Part shown: piece by piece, positions 22,180 through 34,977 of the stretch
Layout of the letters: the number at the start of each line of letters is the position of its first letter
Position numbering within the stretch: the stretch's first letter is position 1
DNA from: Halichondria panicea
Taxonomy: Eukaryota > Porifera > Demospongiae > Suberitida > Halichondriidae
Reading direction: 5' to 3'
Assembly: GCF_963675165.1 (NCBI RefSeq)
Contig: NC_087393.1
Span: 1,513,002 to 1,577,001, forward strand
DNA length: 64,000 nucleotides
The notes under the pieces: model-generated
Told to the model about the DNA's origin: nothing
What the model saw: only the letters and a program-made list of their open reading frames with translations
Database searches by the model: none
Program-made: the position numbers and the translations under genes

Positions 22180-25100
22180 TGATATTAAGCATGTCCGTAC
22201 ATGTTAAGTTGGGGAGGGTAGCTATAATTGTTACTTGTGTTGGGGTTGACCGTGGGAGTACACAGTAATCAACAGTGAGAGCATAGAGTGATGTAAGTGT
22301 GAGAGAAATGACGAATGACGTGTGTGGGCTGTGTGTGCGGGCTGTGTGTGCGTGTGGGTGGGTGGGTGGTTGTGACGCAAAGGAGATTGTGCAGGTGTAA
22401 CAAAGAACACAATCTGTAGAATAATTCAGTGACGTGCATTCGATGACATGTGCGCATGCATCATGTGCGAGAATTAAGAGTAGGACGAACTATCTTCGTG
22501 CTTTCTGTCAACACTGCAACAATATCATTTTCAAGTAGAGGTGTACTCAATAAGCATTCTTCTTATGGGTCGAATCAACTATGTCATTGTGCACATTCAA
22601 TCAGGCAACAGAATCGAAAGGTTTTCTGCCGGTAACTAAGTAGTGCATGAGAACAGAGAAAGGAATGAAACACGAGGACCTTTGATCAGTTACAGTCATG
22701 AGCATGTTTTTACCCCCTCAAGACATACACAGTTACAATTCAAAGCAGTCCTTGAATTTTTGCACTACTTTCAGCAGCAGCAAGACAGACCGTGTGGCAT
22801 TGTAACAACACACCCTTGATCCCATAGCGACAACTATCAGTTTGATATACAGCACGTGTAGAATGATGCAATCTGAGCAAACAGTATACAGTAGCATGAA
22901 TTTCACAAAAAATTTTATTTTTGAGCTTAACTGCATCTCTACAAGCAGTTTTGAACAATAAATGGAAGCTAACACTGTTCTGTCAATAAAGGACAAGAAG
23001 AGGGCCTCAGGCTAGTCAAAAATATCAAAAGCCTTATAAAATCGACAAGCCTGGGAAGCACTAGCTGTTAATGGCGGCTGCACCACATACTATTACTGGT
23101 ATCTGGAGATCTACATTCCTACAACAGCAGTGCACGGAATACACACGTACACAATTACATAGTCACATTGAAGTCTTACAAATATCAGTAAAAGTTGTAA
23201 ATTTCGACGGCCAAGCACGAGAGACTCTAATGTGCAGGGATCTACTTAATTACGTAAATCATGTCGAGAGTAACACATCTAGGTACATGTGTATGCAAAA
23301 ACTAAAAACTGTAAACTGTTAGAAATATAATTAGGAAATTAATGTCTCATAGTAACTCAATTATCCCTCACAACCAGCAAGATGAAGAAAACAAAGGTCA
23401 AGCTGCTGCTATACGGAGACTTACCCCACATAATTAGGAAGACATAGAGGGGCATGACCCCAATGTAGAAGTCAGTGAACCCACTCCAACCTTGGGCAGC
23501 TATCAGTAGCACCATGGCGATGGGTATAGGGGAGGTGACCACAAAGTAGTGATGCCACTCTGTCCACTGGTCATCCTGCAAAACCAAAACACGCGTCATA
23601 ATAATTAATGCAATGCGTGTAAGAACTATAATACTCGCCTATAAAAACTTTTATCTCTTTGTTAGTTATTGAGAGCTAATTTATCAAAGACAAGTGCATT
23701 CTGTAGCTTTCATCTTTTGGAATGCTTTCTGTGTATCCATACACAGTGCCAACAATTATAGAGAATAAGTACATAACTTGAATCTCAGAAACAACACTAG
23801 TCGCCCAGCTGTAAATAGTATTGTCTATAGAAATTAATTGTATTGTCAACTAAATTTGGCAGATTTTCTTCTCGGAAAATGTTGCCAAATTCTCCAACAC
23901 ACCAAATCACACCAAATTCCAAATTCAAGTCCTCGCCAATTTTTCACATACTAACACACCGTTCAAATGCATACCGCATGATCCTTGCCAGAACGCAATA
24001 GCAAAGGGTCCATTTTTTGCTGATTTGGCTCATTCACGAAGGTTTTTCATCCGCAAAATATTATAGTAATACGGCACACAGAATGCTCTACAAAGATCAC
24101 TATTGCAAAGATCACCATAATTCACTATCTGAAAACATAATTAGTCATGTCCTCTCTCCACCCCCAACACACATACGCCTAGCAAGGTACATGTACATGT
24201 ACAGTACATGGTACTCACTAACAGCAGCACACATCAAGAGTGCGGTGCTTACGTAATAGCAGGGAGGGACGGACATCCAACGCAGGAGACTGAACGGCCA
24301 CTCTAAGAACCACTGAACCTTCACCGCAATGTTGGAACCTCTAGGCTGCACAAACAACAAAATAATAACTGTCTGGAAGCTTAAGTGTGTACGATAACAG
24401 GAAGGCAATTAAATTCGTGGCCAAAGATGAGAATCACTCAATGGGCTGATTGCAGGATACAACATACACACAGTTCAATCTTGCATGGAGAAAGTACATT
24501 TGAGGGTTTATAGGAATCTTGCTGACTGTATGCACACGTGAAAATTATGTACATGCACAATGCAGTTGTTGACCTAATACCAACTATAAATCATAATTGT
24601 GTTTGAGGCTATTAAACGGTGGCCGTGGTAAACGGGTAAAATGAGACCTATATACGTAGCCTAGGGGGTTTTATAGTGGACTGACAATAAAATTCGTACA
24701 ATACAATACAAATGTGAAACATACAATTACACCTACCCAGGTGAGTCCGAGGAGAGTCAACCTCTTCTTCTTTACTTCCTCTCTCCCCTCCCTGAGGCTG
24801 ACGTTAATCTGTACCACCAGTTCACTGTTGTCCTGGGAACGTGTATGCTCATCCAGGAGGGGGCTCTTCTCAGTGACCGAGGCCTCCGCCCGCTCCTCCC
24901 GCTTTTTGGCTACTAATCGCTGCACATAGAGACAGAATGATATGTATTGGCCAGGTATAGCACTTAATTGCGATTGTCACTCTGATATAATGGTGCCACA
25001 ATTGAACAACTAGCTACTTGTTAATACCGTACATATGTACATACAGACACTAGTATAGGTTTAGTGCACTCACAGTCACTCTCTGACTACTCTCTCACCC

Positions 25101-27819
25101 TGATATAGGCAATGGTTATGGCTGTCCCAATGTAGATGAAGTAGAAAACAGGGAACAGTATGGCCTCCACCAGTCGAACCTAGGAGGTGTGTGTGTGTGT
25201 GTGTGTGCATGGTGGTAATAGCCAGTAACCATGGTGGGTGATAATGGCCAGTAACCATGCAGTTTCTACTAGTCTAATATTATCTCAACAAAGACACATT
25301 GCAGAGCTACAGTATAGTTAGACACTGTTTACTACATGATTTAGAAGCCCAATAATGGCCAGTAACCATGGTGGGTGGTAATGGCCAGTAACCATGCAGT
25401 TTCTACTAGTCCAATATTATGTCAACAAAGACACATTGCAGAGCTACAGTATAGTTAGACACTGTTTACTACATGATTTAGAAGCCCAAAGGGCTGGTTG
25501 TATCCCAAACGTAATGAGGGTTCTACTAGCCCTGAGGGCTTCTAAATCATGTGGAAACTTCCTAAACAGTGTCTAAGCATTTTAGATCATAGCAACCATG
25601 AGTCTCTAACCAATCAGATTTCGATGTTTTTATCTAATCTTTGCTACATGATTTTCTAAGTAAGTACTAGCCTCGATTCCAGGCCGAGTTGTTTCTAGCT
25701 AGGCCGACAACTAGGCCTGGTGTTGATTGTATCTGGGCGTGTATCTGGTCGTGTTTAGGAACCAAAAAACAAGAAGCAGAGAGATTTCAAGGGCCGGCAG
25801 TGTTGGTCCTACCTACTAGTTTGTAGTCCATCACAAAGGGCAGTGAGTGAAAGCAAGAGATTTGCCATACCATGTTGAAAACCATGGCAAAGACATTTCT
25901 TCCTTCTGACAAGAGCCGGGCCTGTTCTGCAATGAGAGTGGGGCCTTCTTGTGAAGCAGACAATGTATACGTTAATCTGAACAACTTAAACTTGCAGTAG
26001 CTAGCTAGCTAGATAATCTATGGCTAGATTTTAGTTACTTCAGAGCATACACGGAGCTAAATTACGGTATTAAACTTATACGGGGAAATATGACAGGAAA
26101 CAAAGTGTGAAGAATCTCTGCTTTGGTTTCCGGTTCCTGCCACGCCCAGATACAATCAATACTACGCCGTATTTTTCAACTTCGTTCTATTTAAAAAAAA
26201 ATCGGCCTGGGACCGAGGCTAAGATTTTCTAAGTTGGATAGATCACTTCCTTTAGCCAATCAGATTGCAGTGTTTATGGCAAACATGATCTAAATACTCA
26301 TTGTCAGGGTAAAAAGCGTATGTGTAATAAGTCGTGTAATACATTCCCTTCCGTGTAAAACTTTTTTTTTTTCACTGTCCACATAGCCTCGAGGCATAAT
26401 TTGGTAAGGGTCGTCACACATATAACATGATAATCCTCATGTTGTGTGCAATATACACACAGGGTTTCATCTAGGGGGGGGGGGGCAGGGGTGAACCTCC
26501 CCCTCCACATTTTGTAAATTAATCTCATCACATTAGTACTACATGACATCATCACATTGGTTAATGTGATTAACTCAACTACATTTAAACAACTATAAGG
26601 TACAATCTTGAATATGTAACTACAGTAGACTCTCGTTAATCCGGTCACCCTTGGGACCATGCAGCTTGGCAGGAATAGCGAGGTGGCTGTATCTCAGGAT
26701 AGCCGCGGCTTAAAAACGACTTTATCTCGAATCTAATGACCACTTTTGCGGTTCTTGTCTCGAGGATAATGTAGGATAATAAATCATTCTGTTCTCTATT
26801 TAAGTGTAATCCAATTTTATTTGCTAAACCACACCCAAAACGTCATATCTGGCCGTAATATACGTATAAAATTACATTGAAAACCTTGTTTGGGACAGCC
26901 AGCACTGGCCGGTAAACGGAATAGCGAGTGGCCGTACTTCAGGGTGAGTTTTGTGCAGTAAACATATAGCTAGCATTCCGTGCCAAGCCAAATGGCCGGT
27001 ATATCGAAGTGGCCGTACTTCAGAGAGCCGGAATAGCAAGAGTCTACTGTAGATGTACTGTGAAGCACAAGCATGTAATAAGGGGTGTGGTCAACAAAAG
27101 TGGGTGTAGCCAAATATTTTGCGGCGCGCGTAACACCCCCCCACAACTAAGTTTCCTAGATGAAACCCTGTCATGTACAGGTAACTTGCTCTCAGGCTTG
27201 TATGTTTCATGCATATGTACGGTATCATCAAGGATGTATTATAAAGAGAGGGAATACCAACCCTACATGCGAGCAAACTAAAGCCACAGACTGTACTATA
27301 CACGAATTAATTTTTACTCTTTTCCACCGCCCACTTTAGTTTTTGCTCGCAAGCTGTTGCATGCCCTCTTTCTTTTATACACCCTTGGTATCATGTTATT
27401 ACTTTAAGGGCCAGCCATTTTCTGTCTAAATTAATCAGCAGTGTACATAGCTAGGATAATGTCTGCATGACCATCTCTAACAGCTTTGCACCAACATACG
27501 CTTACATCTCCATCAAAAGCCACTCCTATCACCAAGGCAACAGTGATTATGTACGCCACCACATCTCGTACAAAGTCGATACGATCTGTATAGTGAGAAA
27601 CACGGCCAACTATCAATAATAATTATTATAGAGGCCGGCTATATATAGTTATTTTGTGGCTCTGATGACCATTACCCATTATGCCCTTACCGATATCGTC
27701 CTTCTCGATCTTGACCGTCAGAATAATACTGCCCAGGACAACAGTCGAGATGAAAATTGATGCTCCTATCAGCGCTCTAGTATGTGTGTGTGTGTGTGTG
27801 TATTTGCGTGTGTGTGTGT

Positions 27820-27899
<80 letters not shown>

Positions 27900-30488
27900 T
27901 GGGTGGATGCCAGTACGGGATCTTATATAACTCCACCCACAGACAGTACATGCTAAAATCTTAGAAATCTTATAATTATACCGTATTACTAGAATGTTTT
28001 GCGAGGGTTGATCAATTCGCAACATGCTAAAATTAATAGCTGCATCAGCAGAGCCTTGCAGCTCTTCTCACTCTTGTAGCTACCAATAGCTAGCGTTCTA
28101 GTGCAGAGTTAACTACTAAGTAGAGTAGCAACACTCAGTGAACAAGTTTTGCTACGTACTCTACTGAAAAGGCTGCAATGGCATTCCAAGTAAGCAAAAC
28201 TAGGCATAACTCGAGAACGAAGCATATTTTGCAAATCCACGAATTAAAATCCATGACTAGAAGCCTATACTTGCACTTCATTGATCCTTGAGCAGCTCTA
28301 GCAGTCTACACACACACAACCGTATACCTCGCTTGCGCATGCGCACCGAGGAATAATGAAGGAGTTCAAGGTAGGTAAAATTTAGGACCTAAAACAGTGC
28401 GTTCAGCCTGATTTGTCGCACTTAAATAATGGTGGTACATGTATGGTAGCGCCCATACCATAAAGATGACATTCTGTATCAAAAGGACGTAACACTTATT
28501 TACTGGACCGATACTGCAGTTCATGGAAGCTGAAGCACCAACAAAGTGTAAAAAAGCACCGCGTCGCCTGAACAAACTCTCTCCTCTGATTCCACATAAT
28601 TATAGCCACATGCAGTCTCAGAGAACATGTGCCTACTTTATACAAGTGTGGTACACAGTGAAGTACGTACCTATAATATCAACATCCATTACAGCACATC
28701 TCACGGTACTCACCCTAACAGTAGTTGAATGTCGTCACTTTGGAGTGCAGCGTAGGCAGTGAAGACGTCCGGAGCCCCATTACCGATAGCGAGGAGGGTT
28801 ATCCCCGCTATGCTGGGGGAGAGGCGGAGCTTCTCCGAAAGCAAGTTCAGAGGGGGCACAAAGAAATTGTCTGCCTGCGTGGGGCGGGATAATGTGTGGG
28901 GGGCATTCAGACGTATGTGGGTGTGTGTGTGTGTGCGCGTGTGTGTGTGTGTGTGTGTGTGCGTGGATATTGCAAGCAGTTACCTAAGAGGATATCGCTT
29001 AGAACTGTGTACATATACTAATTTTATGAGACAAAAACTTTGCACAAACACACAAAGAACTTTTTGACAATGTTTACTAAGTTATAGTATTGCCTAACAA
29101 AGCTGTAAGGTACGTATAGCTGAGTATTCAATCCAATTGTTCAATAAACTGAAAGCACAGCAGGTGTTGATGCCTCGGTGGATGTGTCAAAGCTACATAA
29201 CGTAAAGCTACTTGTAGCTATTGCTAACTGATATCATGATCATTGTGACGAACATTTTTGCATTCATTTTGCATGCAGGCATAATCACTGGGAAACTTAA
29301 AGAGTGGGATACGATCGACCACGATTGTTGCTAAAAAGGATGCCAAAATTCCAAAGTTTAAAATTAATGGCTGCATCAGCAGCTCTCTTCTCATTTTTAC
29401 AGCTACCAATAGCTAGCGTTCTAGTTCAGAGCTACCGTAGAAAACTGGGTTATTAGCGCATGCGCTCATGGGGTCAATAGCAGAGCTCTATACGCTTATA
29501 TTGAGAATGCGTCTAAAATGCAGTCATTTTTGAGCCCCGCCCAGTAACCGGATGTCTCTGTGATGAGAGCTGACTCGTAAGCTAGCTATAAAGTGAGCAA
29601 GCAAGGCAAGCAGACAATTAACTCTAACTGGATCTATATCATACTATTATGTGTGTTACAGTTAATTTTACAGTTAATTTTACAACATTTAAATTCATAT
29701 TAACATGCAAGTACATATCACTGACTGTTGTGGCCAGTAGAGAGATGAGGTAGAGGAGCCACAGACCCAACAGAACGTACCCAAGAATCTGTATGCATGT
29801 GTGTGGGAGGGGGGGGGGGGTGTCATAGTGAAATGAAACAGCTATAGATGTGATCCATAAACAAACTTTTAACGCCATATAAAAAATCAATCGACCATCC
29901 GCTATAAAATTGACAATAAAAACAGTTTACCCACTATTGTGTTGATAAAGTATAATAGTATAGTATAACACCACAAGCTTAATTGTACCTTTGATACCAC
30001 AACAATACACAATGCCATTACTAATGTGGCTGACTAGAAACAGCATCCAACCTCACCTCCAGGCTGGCCAGATCACAGAGGACAAAAGAGAGGTAGTTAA
30101 CGAGGGCAGCCTCGTCTTGACACTGGTCCTGCACAAATGCACAGCTGTCGTTATAACCGTCATGTGTTCCTCTGGGGTTGGTACAGTCATCACCATCATC
30201 ATCTCCCAAAGGGGGCGTGGTCGGGTCATCATCATTATAACTGTAGCCGTCCAATGAGAGTAAATGTCGTTTATGTAACACAGGGTTAAGTGCGTTCAGT
30301 TTGGCTGTCCGCGAAGTAAATAGACGAGCGTAGATATTACCAAACAGTCCTTTGGGAGTGTATGTGCTGTGTACGTGTTGCAATTGAGGGGTCTTGGCAA
30401 CAAAGGTGTACATTCCCATGGCGACCAGGGCAAAAAGCCCGACAACCAATCGGACGCCAGTTCTGGTGCGGCTTCTAGTGGAGCTCAT
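19622..30488 (-). CDS. SLC8B1: Mitochondrial Na+/Ca2+ exchanger NCLX, 13 exons, with one in-frame TGA
   Basis: Exons (minus, 5' to 3'): 30488-30057, 29788-29726, 28874-28714, 27776-27691, 27585-27506, 25179-25099, 24919-24737, 24345-24253, 23575-23425, 22147-21968, 21251-21094, 20850-20702, 19718-19622. All junctions are GT-AG and phases agree throughout, giving a 637-codon product (human NCLX is 584). Catalytic repeats: GNGAPDVF at residues 196-203 (alpha-1) and GNSVGDWVAD from 514 (alpha-2). NCLX exports mitochondrial matrix Ca2+ in exchange for Na+ (known). The N-terminal luminal region has the family-type cysteines (DDCTNP, DSCAFVQDQC), and a basic, charged loop (KKREERAEAS, PLLDEHTRSQ) separates the two halves. 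Oddity: codon 500 in exon 10 is TGA (21980-21978), 14 residues before alpha-2. The rest of the gene is intact, so this is a null allele, a sequence error or readthrough. The first ATG is used; the frame extends 8 codons upstream without one. Confidence 0.9.
19800..19920. repeat. Pogo/Tigger-like terminal fragment
   Basis: CAGTTGAGCCTCGATTATCCGAACACC resembles the terminal sequence of pogo/Tigger transposons. The other end was not found. It lies in the last SLC8B1 intron. Confidence 0.4.
21978..21980 (-). other. In-frame TGA in SLC8B1 exon 10
   Basis: Read in the phase fixed by exons 9 and 11, the codon after FGLLF is TGA, followed by ATT GAC ACA. Human NCLX has FRLSN at this place, and a single-base change (CGA or GGA to TGA) would explain it. 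Confidence 0.85.
22150..22179. repeat. (CA)n at the exon 10 acceptor of SLC8B1
   Basis: On the sense (minus) strand a CA run ends directly in the CAG acceptor of exon 10 (exon starts 22147). Confidence 0.9.
25453..26298. repeat. Element C copy 2, interrupted by element D
   Basis: Element C matches 13403-13707 and 47279-47584, but is split at about 25670 and resumes at 26222 with AGATTTTCTAAGTTGGATAG. A partial second C start, in a local duplication with GGCCAGTAACCATG, lies at 25316-25352. Confidence 0.75.
25671..26221. repeat. Element D nested in element C
   Basis: Inverted ends TAGCCTCGATTCCAGGCCG / CGGCCTGGGACCGAGGCTA and subterminal GATTGTATCTGGGCGTG / CACGCCCAGATACAATC. About 550 bp. 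It carries a minus-strand open frame (25787-25984) of unknown meaning. Short relatives of its ends are at 45583, 55335 and 56232. Confidence 0.8.
26460..27170. repeat. Element E variant, host of a nested Tigger-like MITE
   Basis: Terminal inverted repeats CAGGGTTTCATCTAGG and CCTAGATGAAACCCTG enclose a complete family B element. Confidence 0.75.
26623..27049. repeat. Tigger/pogo-like MITE family B copy, nested
   Basis: TA-flanked CAGTAGACTCTCGTTAATCCGG ... CCGGAATAGCAAGAGTCTACTG. About 427 bp, non-coding. Confidence 0.85.
27782..27898. repeat. (GT)n/(CA)n microsatellite at the SLC8B1 exon 4 acceptor
   Basis: About 117 bp of nearly pure GT on the plus strand. On the transcribed strand it is a CA run ending a few bases before the exon 4 acceptor (exon starts 27776). 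Confidence 0.95.
27979..28022. repeat. MITE end (ACCGTATTACTAGAATG family)
   Basis: ACCGTATTACTAGAATGTTTTGCG. A full copy is at 46839-46960, and an inverted end at about 24010-24078. Confidence 0.55.
28043..28354. repeat. Dispersed repeat N, copy 2
   Basis: Aligns with 7318-7713 from GCAGAGCCTTGCAGCTCTTC to GCATGCGCACCGAGG. It lies in SLC8B1 intron 3. A 60-bp fragment is at 29367-29429. Confidence 0.8.
28918..28963. repeat. (GT)n microsatellite upstream of SLC8B1 exon 3
   Basis: On the minus strand, a CA-rich run about 45 bp before the exon 3 acceptor (exon starts 28874). Confidence 0.9.
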
Positions 30489-31125
30489 CTTAGCCTTGAT
30501 TGCAGACTGCACTCACAATCTACAAGCATTTATAATTTAACAGCATGAACATAATACAAGTAGACTAATAGCTAGATCTGGTCTATCAAAACCTACTATT
30601 AAATGTAGAATATCCAGCCGGGGTGAATTGTAAGAGGTTGACGTTGACGTTGAGAGGCAAAGGTCAAAGCATAAATCTCGAGTTGAGACAGCCCCTCCCC
30701 TTTATTGCTCATCTTTTGGCTTTGGCATATCGCATGTGCATGTGCAATGGCTAGCCGGGCTATGACTCACTGCATGTATCAGTCTACGTGGCTAGCATCA
30801 GTGCTTATAGACCCATTGCAGTGAATACCATTGCAGAATAGTGTAGTTCTGCACTAGATCTATACTAGAACTCTTAGCTATTAGACTACCGTATGCCGGA
30901 GTTCACCGGACCGTGCAGCCATTAATAATTATGGACTTTGAACTTTTGGTCACTCATAAAAATTAATGGTGGACCTGGCCGGCTAGCTCTGGCATGCAAT
31001 AAAGGTTCACGTTTCATCAGCTATATTTATATCCTAGGCTGATGTAATCTTTTTGGTACAAACGTGCATATAAACAGGTTGTTTTGTCGCTATAATCATT
31101 CTTTTATTATATCAACAGGTTCATC
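30489..31125. promoter_or_regulatory. Divergent intergenic region between SLC8B1 and PAF-AH A
   Basis: About 640 bp between two divergently oriented start codons, so it must hold both promoters unless distant first exons exist. No TATA box is obvious at a useful distance. GC-mixed sequence with GACGTTGACGTTGAGAGG at about 30639. Confidence 0.4.
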
Positions 31126-33806
31126 ATGGCAGCCAGTGCAGTCCTCCCGTCCCCCTCTGGCCAGTACCCTGTTGGCTGTGCTCACCTTATGCACAAATTT
31201 GAGGATGATGCGGACACCCTGTTAGTGCGACTGTTTTACCCCTGTCAAGAGGGAGGAGGGGGACGTCCGTACACACAGTGGGTCCCTCATGAGAGATATG
31301 TCAAGGGATACAACGAATACTGGAAGTTTATGTTGCCAGAGAGCGGAATATCTACTGGTGAGTTATTCAGTCACATTTAATTTCCACAGAACCAGATCTC
31401 AGGCTATAATTAGAGTTACGAAGACTTTTAATAGTGGCATATACCTCAAATTACAGGTGCTTACACATTTCATTTCCACAGAACCAGATCTCAGGCTATA
31501 ATTAGAGTTACGAAGACTTTTAATAGTGGCATATACCTCAAATTACAGGTGCTTAAGCTCCAGGAAACACTTAAAGCAGTGCAGTTGTAAGAGTCTAATA
31601 GAAACTTACTCACTGTTTTGCAGAGCCACAGATCCCTGCACTGTATGGAGCACCATTGCAAGCTGAGGCTAGTACCGCTACGAGTCAGTCAGCAGTGCTA
31701 GTGTATTCCCATGGGCTTGGTGCAATGAGCATGACCTACTCTGCCATTTGTTGTGACCTTGCCTCTCACGGCTATGTGGTCGCCTCAGTGGAACACAGGT
31801 GAGAATACAATGCTCAGGGGTGGACTTTTCTTCAATATTCCTGGCAATGTTCAAACACTGATGGCTTGCATGAGTATAATGTTGAACCTATACCGTATTA
31901 AATTTCACTGTTTTTGTGGGTTAGCAATCCTATACGAAAATTAAGTCCACAAAAAGCTATAAAACGTGAAAAGCGTGGCTTCCGGTAAGCAGTCAACCCA
32001 TGAAATATAAGCCTAGTGCCTCGAACATTTCGCGGACGGTATAATTATACGTTCACATGCATGCATATAATACTGTATCCCATGCAGAGATTGCTCAGCA
32101 TGTGTGTCTCATCTGCGAGTGCCCGCGTCAGGTGGTGGTGGGCTCACGGATGAGTGGTTGGAACACCACACCCTGAAGGAGGGGGAAGAGCAATACCCGT
32201 TCAGAAACAAGCAGGTAATAGCATCTGGATATAGTAGGTAGAATACGCTTTTTAGGGCTTTAATTTGAAGTGCTCCATGTTGAGACGATTTGTAATTAAT
32301 GCCCTGCACTACACTTCACGTCTGACTACAGTGTATGTATATATGATTTCTTGCAATGCGAATATAATTATTTTGTCTATAGGTAAAAAAACGGTCTAGT
32401 GATGCAAGAAGAGCCTTGGACTTGTTGCGACTGCTCAACGAGGGAGCACCGGTGGGGAACTTGTTAGAGGTGGACCTCGACTTTGGTCAGTTCAAAGGTC
32501 GTCTTGATTTGAACATGGCTGGTATGATGGGTCACTCATTCGGGGGAGCCACTGTCATCCAGACACTCAGCGAGGACCAACGATTCAAGTGAGCTGACTA
32601 CATTGTGCTGACTACATTGTGTACAGATTTCATAGCTGAGCAAGTTTTAACCCTCGAATCAGATCAATTAAAGTAAGTTTTCTACAGGTGTGGTGTTTGC
32701 CTAGACGTCTGGATGCTCTCAGTGCACAAAAATCATGAGAATGGGTTCACGATTCAACAGCCCCTCATATTTATAAATAGCTCTGACTTTCATTGGAAAG
32801 AAAACATAGAACAAATGACAAAGATGACCAAACCTTCTAATGAGCAAGGGCTCTCCGTAGCCAGGATGATAACACTGATGTGAGAATTAAACTTTTATTT
32901 ATATCAGGAGTGACATGCACTGTTTACATGGAGATTTTCTATTCAAACTATTCCTTTTCTCCTGTATATAGGGGTACCAATCATTACTACCAGAGTGACG
33001 TGTTGTTCACATTTCCATCTCGAGCAGACAAATCGTTTACAAGCACTCTGGATGTGGTCACTGCTCACAGAGTCAACATGGACGTCAGCCATGCATTCTT
33101 GAAGAGGCATCTACTCATGGGTGAATGTTACTATAGAATCGATTTTCCAATGCAGATACCGTATAATAGGCGCATGCATATATACTGCATGGTTAGCAGT
33201 AACACCCAGTGCATAATAAACTACAAGTAACTGTGCTTAATCCGTGCAACTCACTTATATTTCAAGGTCTATATCTATATTGTAGTAGTCATAACCAGCA
33301 TGCTTACACGTTACATGTTCCTTTAGCTCTAAAACAGCCGTGGGAACATATAACTTTATTGGAAAGTCTCTTTTTACTGGGTGTGGTCAGTCATTAGCAA
33401 GTACTACACGAGGCTCATGGACTAGGCGTGTTATAAATTGCTGAAAGAGATGATGTCTCGAGGAAACACAGCTTTGGGAGTTACCCGGCAAAAATGTGCT
33501 TAATAGCCTTGTTCATAGGGCGTAACGTGGATAGTTTTCAAGGCTCCACTGCAGATTCAATGTAAAATCATCACGTGCACCACTCCGTTTCCTATCCCTT
33601 TAACTCTTCAATCTATGGTTCAACCAACTAATGTAGGCGTATGCGTGTACCATAAAAGTAAATAATATACGTGTAATCCTCTCCATGCAGATTCGAGCTA
33701 CCAGGGTCCAATTCCCAATCTTGACGGGTGTGAGGGTCATTCTGAGCATGTCATGTTCGGTTCCAATGTTGCCATCACCCCGTCCGAGCAGTCGACATGT
33801 GACTGA
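31126..33806 (+). CDS. PAF acetylhydrolase (PLA2 group VII family), gene A, 7 exons
   Basis: Exons 31126-31357, 31624-31798, 32088-32214, 32383-32588, 32688-32879, 32972-33120, 33691-33806. All GT-AG and in phase, giving 398 aa, close to human PAFAH2 (392). It hydrolyses the short sn-2 acyl group of platelet-activating factor and oxidised phospholipids (family knowledge). Seen: N-terminal PVGCAHLM and LLVRLFYPC matching the family start, VYSHGLGAMSMTYSAIC (oxyanion region), the nucleophile elbow GHSFGGAT with Ser230, Asp253 in CLDVWML, and His315 in GTNHYYQSD, which together make the expected triad. No signal peptide, so intracellular and PAFAH2-like. Intron 1 has a 102-bp tandem duplication and intron 2 a family A MITE. 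Paralog gene B shares every splice phase. Confidence 0.9.
31372..31560. repeat. 102-bp tandem duplication in PAF-AH A intron 1
   Basis: TTCCACAGAACCAGATCTCAG ... AATTACAGGTGCTTA occurs twice, nearly without change, offset 102 bp. Confidence 0.9.
31891..32042. repeat. MITE family A copy in PAF-AH A intron 2
   Basis: TACCGTATTAAATTTC ... GAACATTTCGCGGACGGTA, sharing GCGTGGCTTCCGGTAAGCAG with 17404-17641. Confidence 0.7.
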
Positions 33807-33940
33807 TTGTTATCATACGATCATGTATGTACATGGAACTAAATATATTCAGTCATTTTATTCTGTGCATGTATATGCATGCTATAGGTCCTGATAAATA
33901 ATTATTATGCTCAGAATAATTTTAGCATAATAGGTGTCTA

Positions 33941-34207
33941 CTGTATAGCCGGTAATTTTCGGGGGCAAAACATTCGTGGTTGAGCAATATTAATTTTCGT
34001 GGATAATAATTATGTTTGTATATTTGCTGCATGCATGCTAGGCAAGGTCGCTTCGCTTTGACTTGTGTGTATTGTATTTTGTACTTAATAAGTCGATTAG
34101 GTGGTATCCTTTGTAGCAAAAATGTCTAGATAGTATCCAGAGCTTCAACCACAAACATTTTACCCCCCCCCCCCCCCCCCTGGAAATTACCAGCTATATA
34201 TATACGG
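33941..34207. repeat. MITE family A copy
   Basis: CTGTATAGCCGGTAATTTTCGGGGGC ... TGGAAATTACCAGCTATATATATACGGTA. The right part carries an 18-C tract. Confidence 0.75.
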
Positions 34208-34977
34208 TAATAGGTATCAATGTCCATTTGACGTTCTCATGGTGAAAATGGCTGAAGGTGAATATTATGGATCAGTTCAAGTCAGCATGAGAATTGTAAG
34301 AAATGTGTACTATTTATTAGGTGGTATCCTAACCAACAGTTACAAACTCTCCAAATAGAATCTGAAAAAGCTGCCATTGCATTTCATTCAGGTTTCACAA
34401 ACTTGACATAAATTTTGGGTAACAACAAACTGATTGACAAGTCTACATGCAACGTTTTTGTACACATCTTTTGGTTGTCCTGGGCTTTAGCTTGTTCATT
34501 CTTGTGTTTCCATGGCCTTAAATATTCACTTTTCCACATGAACATGTCTTTTTTCTAAAATTTAACAAACAAAATTAGAGGTCATTATGTTATTCAACTT
34601 GCAAGGGGAAATAACTATAGTTACAACATGATTGTACTGTCCTGTAGGGTGATCAACTTGCTGAAAGTTCCTGCAGCATTGTCAATGTTTGTACAGACTT
34701 AAGATGCATCATCACCTAATAACTCCAGTCAAACATTTCTCGATGGAAAATAAATCAGTATAAAGACTGTACAAAATGAAAGCACCACAGGTGCTGATGC
34801 CTCGGTGGAGGTGCCAAATCTATAGATATGCATGCAGATACAATTGTAGATAAATTCTAGCTAGGTCATTTTAAGTGCCGTAATTTTTATTTTCACCTTG
34901 CACATGTACATTTGATTCTACGTGGTGATAATTAAGACATGCAGTTGCTGATTTCTATGTCTTTACAATTAAAATCG

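Noticed and set aside
27681-28025. Open frames of Val-Cys or Thr-His repeats on both strands
   Set aside because: They are translations of the GT/CA microsatellite at 27782-27898.
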